Notes under the pieces: generated by a model
What the model saw: only the letters and a program-made list of their open reading frames with translations
The model's database searches: none
What the model was told of the DNA's origin: nothing
From: Aeromicrobium yanjiei
Lineage (GTDB): Bacteria > Actinomycetota > Actinomycetes > Propionibacteriales > Nocardioidaceae
Length of the DNA stretch: 64,000 bases
Reading direction: 5' to 3'
NCBI RefSeq assembly: GCF_009649075.1
Contig: NZ_CP045737.1
Coordinates: 1,426,001-1,490,000 of the forward strand
Part shown: piece by piece, positions 1 to 8,193 of the stretch
Layout of the letters: each line of letters begins with the position of its first letter
Position numbering within the stretch: the first letter of the stretch is position 1
Program-made: the position numbers and the translations under genes

Positions 1-169
1 CGGTGATGACGCCGCGCTGGATCTCGATCTTCTCGACGTCGACGGCCTTGAGGCCGCCGAACGTGCGGGTGATGTTGCTGCCCTTGATGATCGGGTCGGG
101 CTTGGAGGCCCCGGGTTCGTTGGAGACACCAGCGAGCGATCCACTGGCCCCACTGAGTTCAGCGGCCAT
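1..169 (-). CDS. livG: Branched-chain amino acid ABC transporter ATP-binding protein, N-terminus only
   Basis: Only the first 56 codons are present; the gene runs off the left edge. The translation starts MAAELSGASGSLAG and reaches ITRTFGGLKAVDVEKIEI, the segment that precedes the Walker A loop in LivG-type ATPases (FGG-aV is typical of the family). The ATG at 169-167 overlaps the end of the upstream permease gene by 11 bp, and AGGGAG lies about 10 nt upstream, so it is translated from the liv operon message. The protein would energise uptake of branched-chain amino acids at the inner face of the membrane. The first 30 residues before the ATPase fold are longer than usual. The family call rests on this short segment plus the two adjacent liv permeases. 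Confidence 0.85.
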   Translation of the reverse strand, partial: MAAELSGASGSLAGVSNEPGASKPDPIIKGSNITRTFGGLKAVDVEKIEIQRGVIT

Positions 170-1154
170 CGATTGCGATCTCCCTTCGGTCGCCGAAGAT
201 CCCCTGGGGTCGGAAGATCATCAGCAGCATGAGGCCCAGTCCAAGGAGGATGAGGCGGATGAGGCTGGCCTGGTCGGGCTCCATGATCCAGCTGGGGATC
301 ACGGGGTTGGTGCCCTTGGTCGCCTCGCTGAAGAACGAGCCGATGCCCGCGATGAGGAACCAGAAGAGCATCGAGCCGACGACCGGGCCGAGCACCCGCG
401 CGGCGCCACCGATGAGCAGGGCGGCGTACGCGTAGAAGGTGAAGGTGGTGTTGAAGTCGGTCGGCACGGCCGAGCCCTGCTTGAGGATGTGGAAGATGCC
501 GGCGATGCCGCCGAACACGCCACCGAGGACGAGCGCCTGCATCTTGTAGGCGAAGACGTTCTTGCCGAGCGAGCGCACGGCGTCCTCGTCCTCACGGATC
601 GACTTCAGGACACGTCCCCACGGGCTGCGCATGAGCGCCCACACGATGAGGCACGAGATCGCGACGAGCGTCCACCCGACCGTGATCGACCAGAGGTCGT
701 TGCGGCTGAACGACACGACGCCGAGGCTCAGCCCGTCGTCGTACGGGTTGAGCTTCTGGTAGGGGCCCACGAAGCCGTTGAGGCCGTTGGAGCCGCCGAA
801 CGTGCTCTTGAACTCGACTGCGCCGAAGATGAGCCGCAGGATCTCCGACGATGCGATCGTCACGATCGCGAGGTAGTCGGCCCGCAGGCGCAGGGTCGGC
901 ACGCCGAGGATGAGGGCGAGGACGACCGCGCCGAGCAGACCGATGACGATGCCCAGCAGGAACGGCAGGTCCCAGGTGACGACGCTGACGGCGAGGCCGA
1001 AGGCGGCGATCGCCATGAAGCCGGCCTGGCCGAAGTTCAGCAGACCGGTGTAGCCGAAGTGGACGTTGAGGCCGATCGCGGCGAGTGCGAAGACGATGGC
1101 CTGCGGTCCGAATGCCGCCGAGAAGGCGGCGTCGATGATGGTTCCGAAATCCAT
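159..1154 (-). CDS. livM: Branched-chain amino acid ABC transporter permease LivM
   Basis: A 331-residue polytopic membrane protein with the LivM signature near the N-terminus (LNVHFGYTGLLNFGQAGF, about residues 28-45) and the conserved loop containing GSNGL and LRADYLAIVTIASSEILRL. It ends in RPQGIFGDRRE, typical of this permease family. It pairs with LivH to form the membrane channel of a Liv-type importer. The ATG follows the livH stop by 9 nt, and the livG start overlaps its own stop, so livH-livM-livG form one operon. Length matches the family, which usually runs 300-420 residues. Substrate range (Leu/Ile/Val or other small amides) cannot be decided from sequence. Confidence 0.93.
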   Translation of the reverse strand: MDFGTIIDAAFSAAFGPQAIVFALAAIGLNVHFGYTGLLNFGQAGFMAIAAFGLAVSVVTWDLPFLLGIVIGLLGAVVLALILGVPTLRLRADYLAIVTIASSEILRLIFGAVEFKSTFGGSNGLNGFVGPYQKLNPYDDGLSLGVVSFSRNDLWSITVGWTLVAISCLIVWALMRSPWGRVLKSIREDEDAVRSLGKNVFAYKMQALVLGGVFGGIAGIFHILKQGSAVPTDFNTTFTFYAYAALLIGGAARVLGPVVGSMLFWFLIAGIGSFFSEATKGTNPVIPSWIMEPDQASLIRLILLGLGLMLLMIFRPQGIFGDRREIAIDGR

Positions 1155-1163
1155 GAGGGTGCC

Positions 1164-2516
1164 CTATCCGATCCGCTGGGCTTTGCCGAGGATGCCTTGA
1201 GGCCTGACGAGAAGGATCAGGATCAGCACGACGAGCGCGCCGACCTCCTTGATCGAGGCAGGCACACCGAAGACCGGCCCGAGCTCGACCATCAGGCCGA
1301 TGATCAGCGAGCCGACCAGCGCTCCCCAGATCGTCCCGAGGCCGCCGAGGGTGACGCCCGCGAAGACGAGGAGCAGAAGGTCGAATCCCATCTGGAACTT
1401 GACCTGCTCCTGCACCGCGAGGAGCACGCCGGCCAGGCCGGTCAGTGCGGTGCCGAGCACCCACACCGCCGAGATGACCCCGTCGACGCGCATGCCCGAG
1501 GACGCGGACAGTGCCGGGTTGTCGGAGACCGCTCGCATCGCCTTGCCGAGGCGGGTACGCATCAGGGCGATGCAGGTGACCGCGATCGTCACGATCGTGA
1601 CGATGAGGATCGCGATCTCCTTGTGCGACAGGTCGATCGGGCCGTAGCTCTGTCGGCCCTGCACGACGTACTCCGACAGCGTGCGGGTGGACCCGCCGAA
1701 GCCGTACTGGAAGATGCTGCGCATGAACACGGCGAGGCCGATCGACACGATCATCATGGCGATCAGTCCGGTGCCGCGATGCCGTAGTGGTCGCCACAGC
1801 CCCCTGTCCTGCAGGTAGCCGAAGATCGCACACACGATCACCGCGCACACGCCGGCCAGGATCACGGGTAGCCCGGCGCCCTGGTTGAAGATGTACGTCG
1901 TGATCGCGCCGAGCGTGATGAGCTCGCCGTGCGCGAAGTTGGTCAGCCCGGTGGTGCCGAAGATGAGCGACAGGCCGAGGGCGGCGAGGGCGATCAGCAG
2001 ACCCTTGATGATGCCCGACCGGGTGCCGTCGATGATCTGGCTGGCCTTGGAGGCCTTCTCGACCACGAGGGCGCCGATCTGGAACTGCACGAAGTTGGAC
2101 GAGGCGAGCTTGACCTGGACGGTCTTGGTCGTCTCGCCGGCGCCGCTCAGCTTGACGCCCTGGGGCAGCGTCTGCGGGTCGAGCACGACGACGTAGGTGC
2201 CGTTGCCGGGGATGCCGATGCTGACCCGGCCGGTCTTGTCGGTGGTCTGGGTGCCCTGCTCCTCACCGGTCTTGCTGTCCTTGAACACCGTCAGCGAGAC
2301 GCCGGGGATCGGGGTGGGTTCACCATCGCCGCCCTTGAGGTCCTTCAGCGTCACCGTGATGTTGGCGCCCTCCACGATCGGGTTCTGATCGGGTGCGGCG
2401 CCGGTCGGTGCGGGGGTGGTGGGGGTGGGGGTCGTCTCGGCCGATGCCGAGGCGGGCACGAGGAGGAGAGACGTCCCCAGTGCTGCTGCTAGTAGGGCCG
2501 CGAGTCGCAATCGCAC
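1164..2516 (-). CDS. livH: LivH-type permease with N-terminal secreted beta-sandwich-like domain
   Basis: A 450-residue protein whose last 290 residues are an ordinary LivH permease (GLSLIFGTTGLTNFAHGELI at about 181-200, ending LVRPQGILGKAQRIG). Ahead of it lie a signal-peptide-like stretch (residues 1-26, ending ASASA), a Thr/Pro-rich linker (27-47) and a domain of about 100 residues (48-148) with a CnaB/carboxypeptidase-regulatory-like pattern (GVSLTVFKD, DKTGRVSIGIPGNGTYVV). E. coli LivH is about 308 residues and lacks this part. The GTG at 2516 is preferred because AGGAG sits 7 nt upstream; an ATG 4 nt earlier is in another frame. If the signal is used, the extra domain would sit outside the membrane, perhaps near the binding protein; that is inference. 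First gene of the liv operon. Confidence 0.9.
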   Translation of the reverse strand: MRLRLAALLAAALGTSLLLVPASASAETTPTPTTPAPTGAAPDQNPIVEGANITVTLKDLKGGDGEPTPIPGVSLTVFKDSKTGEEQGTQTTDKTGRVSIGIPGNGTYVVVLDPQTLPQGVKLSGAGETTKTVQVKLASSNFVQFQIGALVVEKASKASQIIDGTRSGIIKGLLIALAALGLSLIFGTTGLTNFAHGELITLGAITTYIFNQGAGLPVILAGVCAVIVCAIFGYLQDRGLWRPLRHRGTGLIAMMIVSIGLAVFMRSIFQYGFGGSTRTLSEYVVQGRQSYGPIDLSHKEIAILIVTIVTIAVTCIALMRTRLGKAMRAVSDNPALSASSGMRVDGVISAVWVLGTALTGLAGVLLAVQEQVKFQMGFDLLLLVFAGVTLGGLGTIWGALVGSLIIGLMVELGPVFGVPASIKEVGALVVLILILLVRPQGILGKAQRIG

Positions 2517-2564
2517 GCATGAACTCCTGTCGGCTTACCGGGGGTGGTGCTTGTCGGTCTCTGG

Positions 2565-2570
2565 ACTATA
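2565..2570 (-). promoter_or_regulatory. -10 box upstream of livH
   Basis: TATAGT on the minus strand, preceded by GTGGC, about 48 nt before the livH GTG. It is the best -10 match in the intergenic region. No convincing -35 at standard spacing was found, so it may be an extended -10 promoter. Confidence 0.5.
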
Positions 2571-2636
2571 GCCACAACAAGGCGTCACCCGCGGGGTCAA
2601 AGTGGGGAATGAGGTAACAGTTGGGTTTCGTTACGG

Positions 2637-2684
2637 GCGGGTGCTGTCTCAGTGCACTGCGCGGGTGCTGTCTCAGTGAACTGC
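2637..2684. repeat. 24-bp tandem duplication across the DUF554 stop codon
   Basis: Two adjacent 24-bp copies (2637-2660 and 2661-2684) differ at one base. On the plus strand each begins GCGGGTGCTGTCTCAGTG. The right copy contains the last codons and TGA stop of the minus-strand DUF554 gene; the left copy is a non-coding duplicate just past the stop. It looks like a slippage or unequal-exchange duplication with no obvious function. Confidence 0.85.
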
Positions 2685-3419
2685 GATAGCAATCTGGCAC
2701 AGAATCGGCGCCACCACGAGTGCAGGCAGCAGGTCAGCCACCGCGATGGCCTTGATGTCCAGCAACCGCAGGGCGACGCCGATCAGGATCAGGCCTCCGG
2801 TGGCGGTCAGGGCGACGAGGTGCGCGTCGGGCAGGAACGAGCCGAGGACTGCGCCCAGCACGGTCAGCGATCCCTGGATCACCAGGACCGACACGGCCGA
2901 GGCCATGACCCCGATGCCGAACGAGGCCGCGAACGCGAGCGCCGCGAACGCGTCCAGCGTCGACTTGAGCAGGAGCTGGTCGGCGCCGTTGCCGAGACCC
3001 TCGTTGATCGAGCCGAGGATCGTCAGCGGGCCCACGCAGAAGACCAGCGAGCTGATCACGAAGCCCTCGATGAACCGCTCGCGTCCCTCGCCGGCGTCCC
3101 CGCGGGTCAGTCGTCGCTGAAGGACGCCGCCGAACGCCTCGAGGCGGTCCTCCAGGCGCAGGAACGATCCGGCGATCCCGCCGAGCACCAACGCGCCCAG
3201 GACGATGAGCATGGGGGCGCTGGTGCCGACGGCGTCGCTCAGGTCGGAGGAGGACACCTCCATCGCGGCCTGCGCGGCGATGAGCAGGGTCACCAGGCCG
3301 AGGGCGGCCGTGACCGTCGTACGCACGTGAGGGCTGAGCCGGTGGCCGATCAGGAGACCGAGACCCGAGCCTGCGAGCACGGCCACGACATTGGTGGCGG
3401 TGCCGTACCCGACGAACAT
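2673..3419 (-). CDS. DUF554 family membrane protein
   Basis: A 248-residue hydrophobic protein opening with MFVGYGTATNVVAVLAGSG, the start of the DUF554 (YqgA/YdfK-like) family: a first helix with GT-TN and GxGLG, then about six further membrane segments. The conserved loop FCVGPLTILGSINEGL, near residue 140, is another family hallmark. The function of the family is unknown; it is sometimes suggested to be a small transporter. The gene stands alone between the liv operon and a divergent GNAT gene, with a 120-bp divergent spacer. Its stop codon lies inside a 24-bp tandem duplication. Family assignment is firm, role is not. Confidence 0.9.
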   Translation of the reverse strand: MFVGYGTATNVVAVLAGSGLGLLIGHRLSPHVRTTVTAALGLVTLLIAAQAAMEVSSSDLSDAVGTSAPMLIVLGALVLGGIAGSFLRLEDRLEAFGGVLQRRLTRGDAGEGRERFIEGFVISSLVFCVGPLTILGSINEGLGNGADQLLLKSTLDAFAALAFAASFGIGVMASAVSVLVIQGSLTVLGAVLGSFLPDAHLVALTATGGLILIGVALRLLDIKAIAVADLLPALVVAPILCQIAIAVH

Positions 3420-3539
3420 GTAGGGTCTCCCTCGACGATTGAGTGTTCAACCGGACACGATGTTCCAGCCCAGCGCGTAGTGTGTCAGTTTGGCCCGCTG
3501 GGGGCGCAGGACGTCCAGGACGAGAGGCAGGAACGGCAT

Positions 3540-4157
3540 ATGTCGGCCCGACCGCACATCATCCTGAGGGACGCCGACCGCGAGGACGCGGCGGCGCTCA
3601 TCGACCTGTGGACCGAGTGCGCGGGCGCGAGCGTCGACGAGGGCTCCGAGGCGTTCACGCAGCAGTCCTTGTGGCGACAGCCGGGCATCGCCGAGGCCTC
3701 GGCCGCTCTCGACCTGTCGTTCACGCGACCTGACAAGCGCATCATCGTCGCGCTGGTCGAGGGCGAGATCGTCGGCGCCACGGTGTGCGACATCGGCACC
3801 TTGACCCCGATCAACCTCACCCGCGTCCTTGTCGTGACCGAGATCCAGGTCTCGCCCCGCTTCCGGCGCAAGTCGGTCGCCTCGACGCTGCTGTCGGCGG
3901 CCGCGAGCTACGGCGAGGACAACAACTGCGAGATCGTCGTGGCGGCGATCCCCGTCCACTCGCGCGAGCCGCACCGATATCTGACCAAGATCGGCTTCAA
4001 CCAGATCGCGGTCCTGCGGGCCATCCAGTCCAGCAAGCTGCGCTCGCGCCTGACGACCAAGGCCACGAACTCCCGCGACACCGGCAAGCTCATCGCGGTG
4101 CGCCGTACGCTGCGCCGCCGCCAGGGTGACGTGCGCGGGGCCCGCCCGCGCCCGTAG
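3540..4157 (+). CDS. GNAT-fold N-acetyltransferase
   Basis: A 205-residue protein with the GNAT pattern: an N-terminal strand-helix unit (IILRDADREDAAALIDLW), the beta4 strand before the acetyl-CoA loop (VVTEIQVSPRFRRKSVASTL, about residues 98-117) and the motif B region ending YLTKIGFNQ. The usual Q/RxxGxG/A pyrophosphate loop is degenerate here (FRRKSVAS), so acetyl-CoA use is likely but not certain. The basic C-terminal tail (RRTLRRRQ, ending RGARPRP) is not part of the fold. The ATG at 3540 has AGGCAGGA about 6 nt upstream. It ends 37 nt before polA and could be cotranscribed, but polA has its own promoter box. Substrate unknown. Confidence 0.85.
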   Translation: MSARPHIILRDADREDAAALIDLWTECAGASVDEGSEAFTQQSLWRQPGIAEASAALDLSFTRPDKRIIVALVEGEIVGATVCDIGTLTPINLTRVLVVTEIQVSPRFRRKSVASTLLSAAASYGEDNNCEIVVAAIPVHSREPHRYLTKIGFNQIAVLRAIQSSKLRSRLTTKATNSRDTGKLIAVRRTLRRRQGDVRGARPRP

Positions 4158-4181
4158 GTCCGGTTCGTCACCGCCTCCGAC

Positions 4182-4187
4182 TAGAGT
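4182..4187 (+). promoter_or_regulatory. Leaderless -10 box of polA
   Basis: TAGAGT ends 7 nt before the polA GTG, with no Shine-Dalgarno sequence between. In actinobacteria this spacing places the transcription start at or next to the initiation codon. Confidence 0.6.
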
Positions 4188-4194
4188 CGGTGCG

Positions 4195-6855
4195 GTGGAC
4201 CGCCTCCTGCTGATCGACGGCCATTCCGTCGCCTACCGTGCCTTCTTCGCCCTCCCCGTCGACAACTTCTCGACGACCACGGGCCAACACACCAATGCCG
4301 TCTTCGGCTTCACGTCGATGCTCATCAACGTGCTGCGCGACGAGGCGCCGACACACGTCGCGGTGGCCTTCGACGTCTCCCGCAAGACGTTCCGGCTCGA
4401 GCAGTACCCCGACTACAAGGGCAACAGGTCCAAGTCGCCGCAGGAGTTCACCGGCCAGATCCCACTGATCAAGCAGGTGCTCGACGCGCTGCACATCACG
4501 ACGTTCGAGAAGGACGGCTTCGAGGCCGACGACATCATCGGCACCCTCGCGACCCGGGCCGAGTCCGCGGGCATGGAGGTGCTGATCTGCACGGGCGACC
4601 GCGACGCCCTGCAGCTGGTGACCGACACGACCACCGTGCTCTATCCCCGCAAGGGCGTCTCCGACCTCGCGCGGATGACCCCCGAGGCGGTGCAGGAGAA
4701 GTACGGCGTCGCGCCGGTCAACTATCCCGACATCGCCGCGATGGTGGGCGAGACGAGCGACAACCTGCCCGGCGTCCCCGGCGTCGGCCCCAAGACGGCG
4801 GCCAAGTGGCTCGCGCAGTTCGGCTCCCTCGACGAGATCATCGCGAAGGCCGACCAGATCCCCGGCAAGGCCGGCGCCTCGCTGCGTGAGCACCTCGACG
4901 ACGTCATCCGCAACCGCAGCATCAACGCGCTGATCCGCGACCTCGACCTCCCCGCGGGGCCGGCCGACCTGGCGTTCGACACGGTGTGGGACCGCGAGGC
5001 GATCCACACGGTGTTCGACGCGCTGGAGTTCAACGCGCTGCGGGTGCGGCTGTTCGAGGCGTTCGGCGAGACCCCGCCGCAGGCCGAGGACGGCTTCGAC
5101 CTCGACGGCAGGACGCTCGAGCCCGGCGCGGTGGCCGCGTGGCTCGACGCGCAGGAGCCCGGCGGGCGGCTCGGCCTGCACGTGCAGGGGTCGTGGGGCC
5201 GCGGCACGGGCGACGTGGTGGCCCTCGCGATCGCCTCGGACGAGTCCGCGGTCTGGATCAACACCGACGACATCACCCCCGAGGACGACGCCGCGCTCGC
5301 CGCGTGGCTGGCCGATCCCGAGCGTCCCAAGGTGCTGCACGACGCCAAGGGGCCGCTGCTGGCCCTCGCCGCACGGGGCTGGACGGTGGCCGGCCTCGTC
5401 GCCGACACCGCACTGTCCGCGTACGTCGTGCGGCCCGATCAGCGTTCCTACGACCTGGGCGATCTGTCGGTGCGCTACCTGAAGCGCGAGCTCCGCGACG
5501 ACTCCGACGACGCCGGCCAGCTGACGCTCGACACCGACACCCTCGGCGGCGAGGCCGGCATGCTGCGCGCCCGGGCCACCCTCGACCTGGCCAGGGTGCT
5601 GGACGAGGAGGTCGAGCAGCACGGAGGCACTGCACTGATCACCGACGTCGAGCTGCCGCTGGTCGCGACGCTGGCGCGCATGGAGCGCACCGGCATCGCG
5701 GTCGACGACGACCACCTGGTCGGGCTCGAGTCCGAGTTCGCGGCGCGCGCGCAGAACGCGGCAGCCGAGGCCTTCGCCGCGATCGGCGGCAAGGAGATCA
5801 ACCTGGGCTCGCCCAAGCAGCTGCAGGTCGTGCTCTTCGACGAGCTCGGCATGCCCAAGACCAAGAAGACCAAGACCGGCTACACGACCGACGCGGACTC
5901 ACTGCAGCAGCTCTACGCCAAGACCGGGCACCCGTTCCTGCAGCACCTGCTCGACCACCGCGACGTCACCCGGCTGCGCCAGACGGTCGAGGGGCTGCGC
6001 AAGTCGATCTCGGACGACGGACGCATCCACACGACGTACGCCCAGACGATCGCGGCGACGGGCCGACTGAGCTCCAACGACCCCAACCTGCAGAACATCC
6101 CGATCCGCACCGCGTCGGGACGTCGCATCCGCGAGGCGTTCTGCGTCGGGGACGGCTTCGAGACGCTGCTGACCGCCGACTACAGCCAGATCGAGATGCG
6201 CATCATGGCGCACCTGTCCGAGGACGCCGATCTCATCGCGGCGTTCAACTCCGGCGAGGACTTCCACACGATCATGGCGGCCAAGGTGTTCGCCAAGGAT
6301 CCGGCCGACATCGACACCGAGCTGCGCGCCAAGATCAAGGCGATGAACTACGGCTTGGCCTACGGCCTGTCGTCGTACGGGCTCAGCCAGCAGCTCAGCA
6401 TCTCGACCGGCGAGGCGCAGGGCCTGATGGACGACTACTTCCAGCGGTTCGGTGGGGTGCGCGACTACCTGCGCGGGCTCGTCGACGAGGCGCGTCGCAC
6501 CGGCTACACCGAGACGATCATGGGCCGGCGCCGCTATCTGCCGGATCTGCAGAGCGACAACCGCCAGCGTCGCGAGATGGCCGAGCGCATGGCGCTCAAC
6601 GCCCCCATCCAGGGATCGGCAGCCGACATCATCAAGGTCGCGATGCTCGGGGTCGAGCGCGCTCTCGACGCAGCCGGGCTGACGTCGCGGATGCTGCTGC
6701 AGGTGCACGACGAGCTCGTGCTGGAGGTGGCGCCGGGGGAGCAGGCCCAGGTCGAGCAGCTGGTCCGCGAGCAGATGGCCTCGGCGGCCGAGCTGTCGGT
6801 CCCGCTGGACGTCTCGGTCGGCATCGGCCGCACCTGGCACGAGGCCGGCCACTGA
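4195..6855 (+). CDS. polA: DNA polymerase I
   Basis: An 886-residue family A polymerase used in replication and repair. The 5'-nuclease domain (about 1-310) shows LLIDGHSVAYRAFFALP, EADDIIGTLA and TGDRDALQLV. The middle domain lacks the DxE metal ligands of a 3'-5' proofreading site (it reads GLHVQGSWGR), so editing is probably lost, as in other actinobacterial PolA proteins. The polymerase domain has motif A (TADYSQIEMRI, about 659), motif B (KIKAMNYGLAYGLSSYG, about 711) and motif C (LLQVHDELVLEV, about 834). The GTG at 4195 matches the usual family start and has a leaderless -10 box. The gene converges on a flippase-like gene across a long hairpin. Confidence 0.98.
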   Translation: MDRLLLIDGHSVAYRAFFALPVDNFSTTTGQHTNAVFGFTSMLINVLRDEAPTHVAVAFDVSRKTFRLEQYPDYKGNRSKSPQEFTGQIPLIKQVLDALHITTFEKDGFEADDIIGTLATRAESAGMEVLICTGDRDALQLVTDTTTVLYPRKGVSDLARMTPEAVQEKYGVAPVNYPDIAAMVGETSDNLPGVPGVGPKTAAKWLAQFGSLDEIIAKADQIPGKAGASLREHLDDVIRNRSINALIRDLDLPAGPADLAFDTVWDREAIHTVFDALEFNALRVRLFEAFGETPPQAEDGFDLDGRTLEPGAVAAWLDAQEPGGRLGLHVQGSWGRGTGDVVALAIASDESAVWINTDDITPEDDAALAAWLADPERPKVLHDAKGPLLALAARGWTVAGLVADTALSAYVVRPDQRSYDLGDLSVRYLKRELRDDSDDAGQLTLDTDTLGGEAGMLRARATLDLARVLDEEVEQHGGTALITDVELPLVATLARMERTGIAVDDDHLVGLESEFAARAQNAAAEAFAAIGGKEINLGSPKQLQVVLFDELGMPKTKKTKTGYTTDADSLQQLYAKTGHPFLQHLLDHRDVTRLRQTVEGLRKSISDDGRIHTTYAQTIAATGRLSSNDPNLQNIPIRTASGRRIREAFCVGDGFETLLTADYSQIEMRIMAHLSEDADLIAAFNSGEDFHTIMAAKVFAKDPADIDTELRAKIKAMNYGLAYGLSSYGLSQQLSISTGEAQGLMDDYFQRFGGVRDYLRGLVDEARRTGYTETIMGRRRYLPDLQSDNRQRREMAERMALNAPIQGSAADIIKVAMLGVERALDAAGLTSRMLLQVHDELVLEVAPGEQAQVEQLVREQMASAAELSVPLDVSVGIGRTWHEAGH

Positions 6856-6943
6856 CCCACCCGGCCTAGATTCGCGTACTCCTGCACCTTCCGCGGAGCG
6901 GATTCCGTGCAGAAGTCCGCAAATCTGGGCTGGGTGGGGGTCA
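6853..6943. terminator. Long stop-to-stop hairpin between polA and flippase gene
   Basis: A 91-nt imperfect hairpin starts with the polA TGA and ends with the complement of the opposing gene's TGA. The left arm begins TGACCCACCCGGCCTAGATT and the right arm ends GGGTGGGGGTCA. I can pair 53-62 with 32-43 (2-nt bulge) and 63-72 with 22-31, then 74-76 with 18-20 and 82-87 with 07-12 (last two digits; left arm 68xx, right arm 69xx). It probably serves as a bidirectional terminator. Confidence 0.8.
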
Positions 6944-8146
6944 GTGCTGCGGGGGCTCGCGGGACGGCAGCGGCGCGAGGTAGACCACGAGGGCGAGGAC
7001 CGCGGAGACCGTCGCCATCGTGATCACGAGGCCTGTGATGCCCACGCCCAGGCCGTACGCCGAGGCGAGCACCGCGGCGACCGCGACCCAGATCATCACC
7101 ACGATGCCGTGCGCGTGCCGTGCGAGCGCGTCGAAGACCAGCAGGTGCACGACCGCGAGCGAGGAGCCGGCCACCGCGAACAGCCAGAGGCGGTCGGTGA
7201 TCTCGGCGTACTGGTCGCCGCCGACGAGGATCAGCGCGACCTTGGGCAGGACGGCCGTGGCGGCGACCGCGACGGAGCCGAACGCCACGACCAGGGACAC
7301 CGCACGCAGCCGGGCGTGGTGCGTCGTGGCGCGGGCCAGGTTGGGGAACAGCACGACGCTGACGAACTGCGGGAAGAACAGGGCGGCCTTCGCGAGGATC
7401 AGCCCCGAGGCGTACAGGCCGCTGTCGTGCTCGTCGAAGCGGTTGCGGGCGATGAGGGAGTCCATGTTGCTCAGCACGAAGTACGCCAGCAGGGCGTGGG
7501 TCGACAGGAGCGCCTCGCGCAGCAACGGGCGCCTGCTGATCACGGCGGTCCCGGGGCTGCGGCCCATCATCAGCCGGGCACCCGCCAGCACCGGGAGCCA
7601 GGAGCCGACGGCCAGGCCCACCATCGCGCCGGTCGGCGTGGCCGAGACGGCGAGACCGATCGTTCCACCGACGAGCCGACCGATGCCGTTGCCGAGATAG
7701 ATCGCCGTCAGTGCGCCCCACCGCTCCAGTCCCTGCGCGATCCCGCACTGCGCGCCCATGATCGTCAGGGGGACGAGGGCGGCTCCGCACAGCACGACGG
7801 GCCAGTAGGAGCCGAGCTTGAGGGCGGGCGTCAGACCCAGGGTCGCGACCGCGACGACCAGGCCGACCATCCCCGCGACCATGAGCGTCACCCGCAGCGT
7901 CGCGCTGATGATCTCGTCGGCGTGGTCGGGATCGACCGCGATCCGTCGCGCGGTGACCGCCTGGAGGCCGAGCGCGCTCACGGTGCCGACCAGGATGATG
8001 CCGAACAGGGCCGTGAGGGCGCCGAACTCCTTGGGCACCAGCAAGCGGGCCGAGACGACGTTGAACCCGTAGACGGCGATGTTCATGCCCATCATCCCGG
8101 CGGCCACGAGGGTTCCGCCGGTCATCGTCGTACGCGCGGACCTCAC
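6941..8146 (-). CDS. Polysaccharide flippase-like membrane protein (MOP superfamily)
   Basis: A 401-residue protein that is almost entirely membrane helices (about 12), with the look of Wzx/MATE-type oligosaccharide flippases: AGMMGMNIAVYGFNVVSARLL at the first helix, followed by KEFGALTALFGI, a pattern common in O-antigen exporters. Such proteins move undecaprenyl- or decaprenyl-linked sugars across the membrane. I chose GTG at 8146 because TATTGT ends 6 nt upstream, a leaderless arrangement; an ATG 7 codons further in (8125) is the alternative. It is divergent from a GT-C-like gene with only 47 bp between starts, suggesting joint control. Placement at the edge of the arabinan gene cluster suggests it handles envelope glycans. 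Substrate is unproven. Confidence 0.8.
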   Translation of the reverse strand: MRSARTTMTGGTLVAAGMMGMNIAVYGFNVVSARLLVPKEFGALTALFGIILVGTVSALGLQAVTARRIAVDPDHADEIISATLRVTLMVAGMVGLVVAVATLGLTPALKLGSYWPVVLCGAALVPLTIMGAQCGIAQGLERWGALTAIYLGNGIGRLVGGTIGLAVSATPTGAMVGLAVGSWLPVLAGARLMMGRSPGTAVISRRPLLREALLSTHALLAYFVLSNMDSLIARNRFDEHDSGLYASGLILAKAALFFPQFVSVVLFPNLARATTHHARLRAVSLVVAFGSVAVAATAVLPKVALILVGGDQYAEITDRLWLFAVAGSSLAVVHLLVFDALARHAHGIVVMIWVAVAAVLASAYGLGVGITGLVITMATVSAVLALVVYLAPLPSREPPQH

Positions 8147-8151
8147 CACGG

Positions 8152-8158
8152 CACAATA
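8152..8158. promoter_or_regulatory. Overlapping divergent -10 boxes
   Basis: CACAATA on the plus strand reads TATTGTG on the minus strand. The minus-strand TATTGT ends 6 nt before the flippase GTG (leaderless). The plus-strand CACAAT lies about 36 nt before the GT-C gene ATG, which has its own AGGAG-type ribosome site. The two promoters therefore share bases and may compete for polymerase. Confidence 0.5.
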
Positions 8159-8193
8159 GCCGGGGGACGGTCCGACCAGGAGCAGGGGCGAAC

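Noticed and set aside
3..1787. 594-codon plus-strand open frame across the liv genes
   Set aside because: It lies antisense to livM and livH, both well recognised by motif. Its translation is Glu/Asp/Arg/His-rich with no domain.
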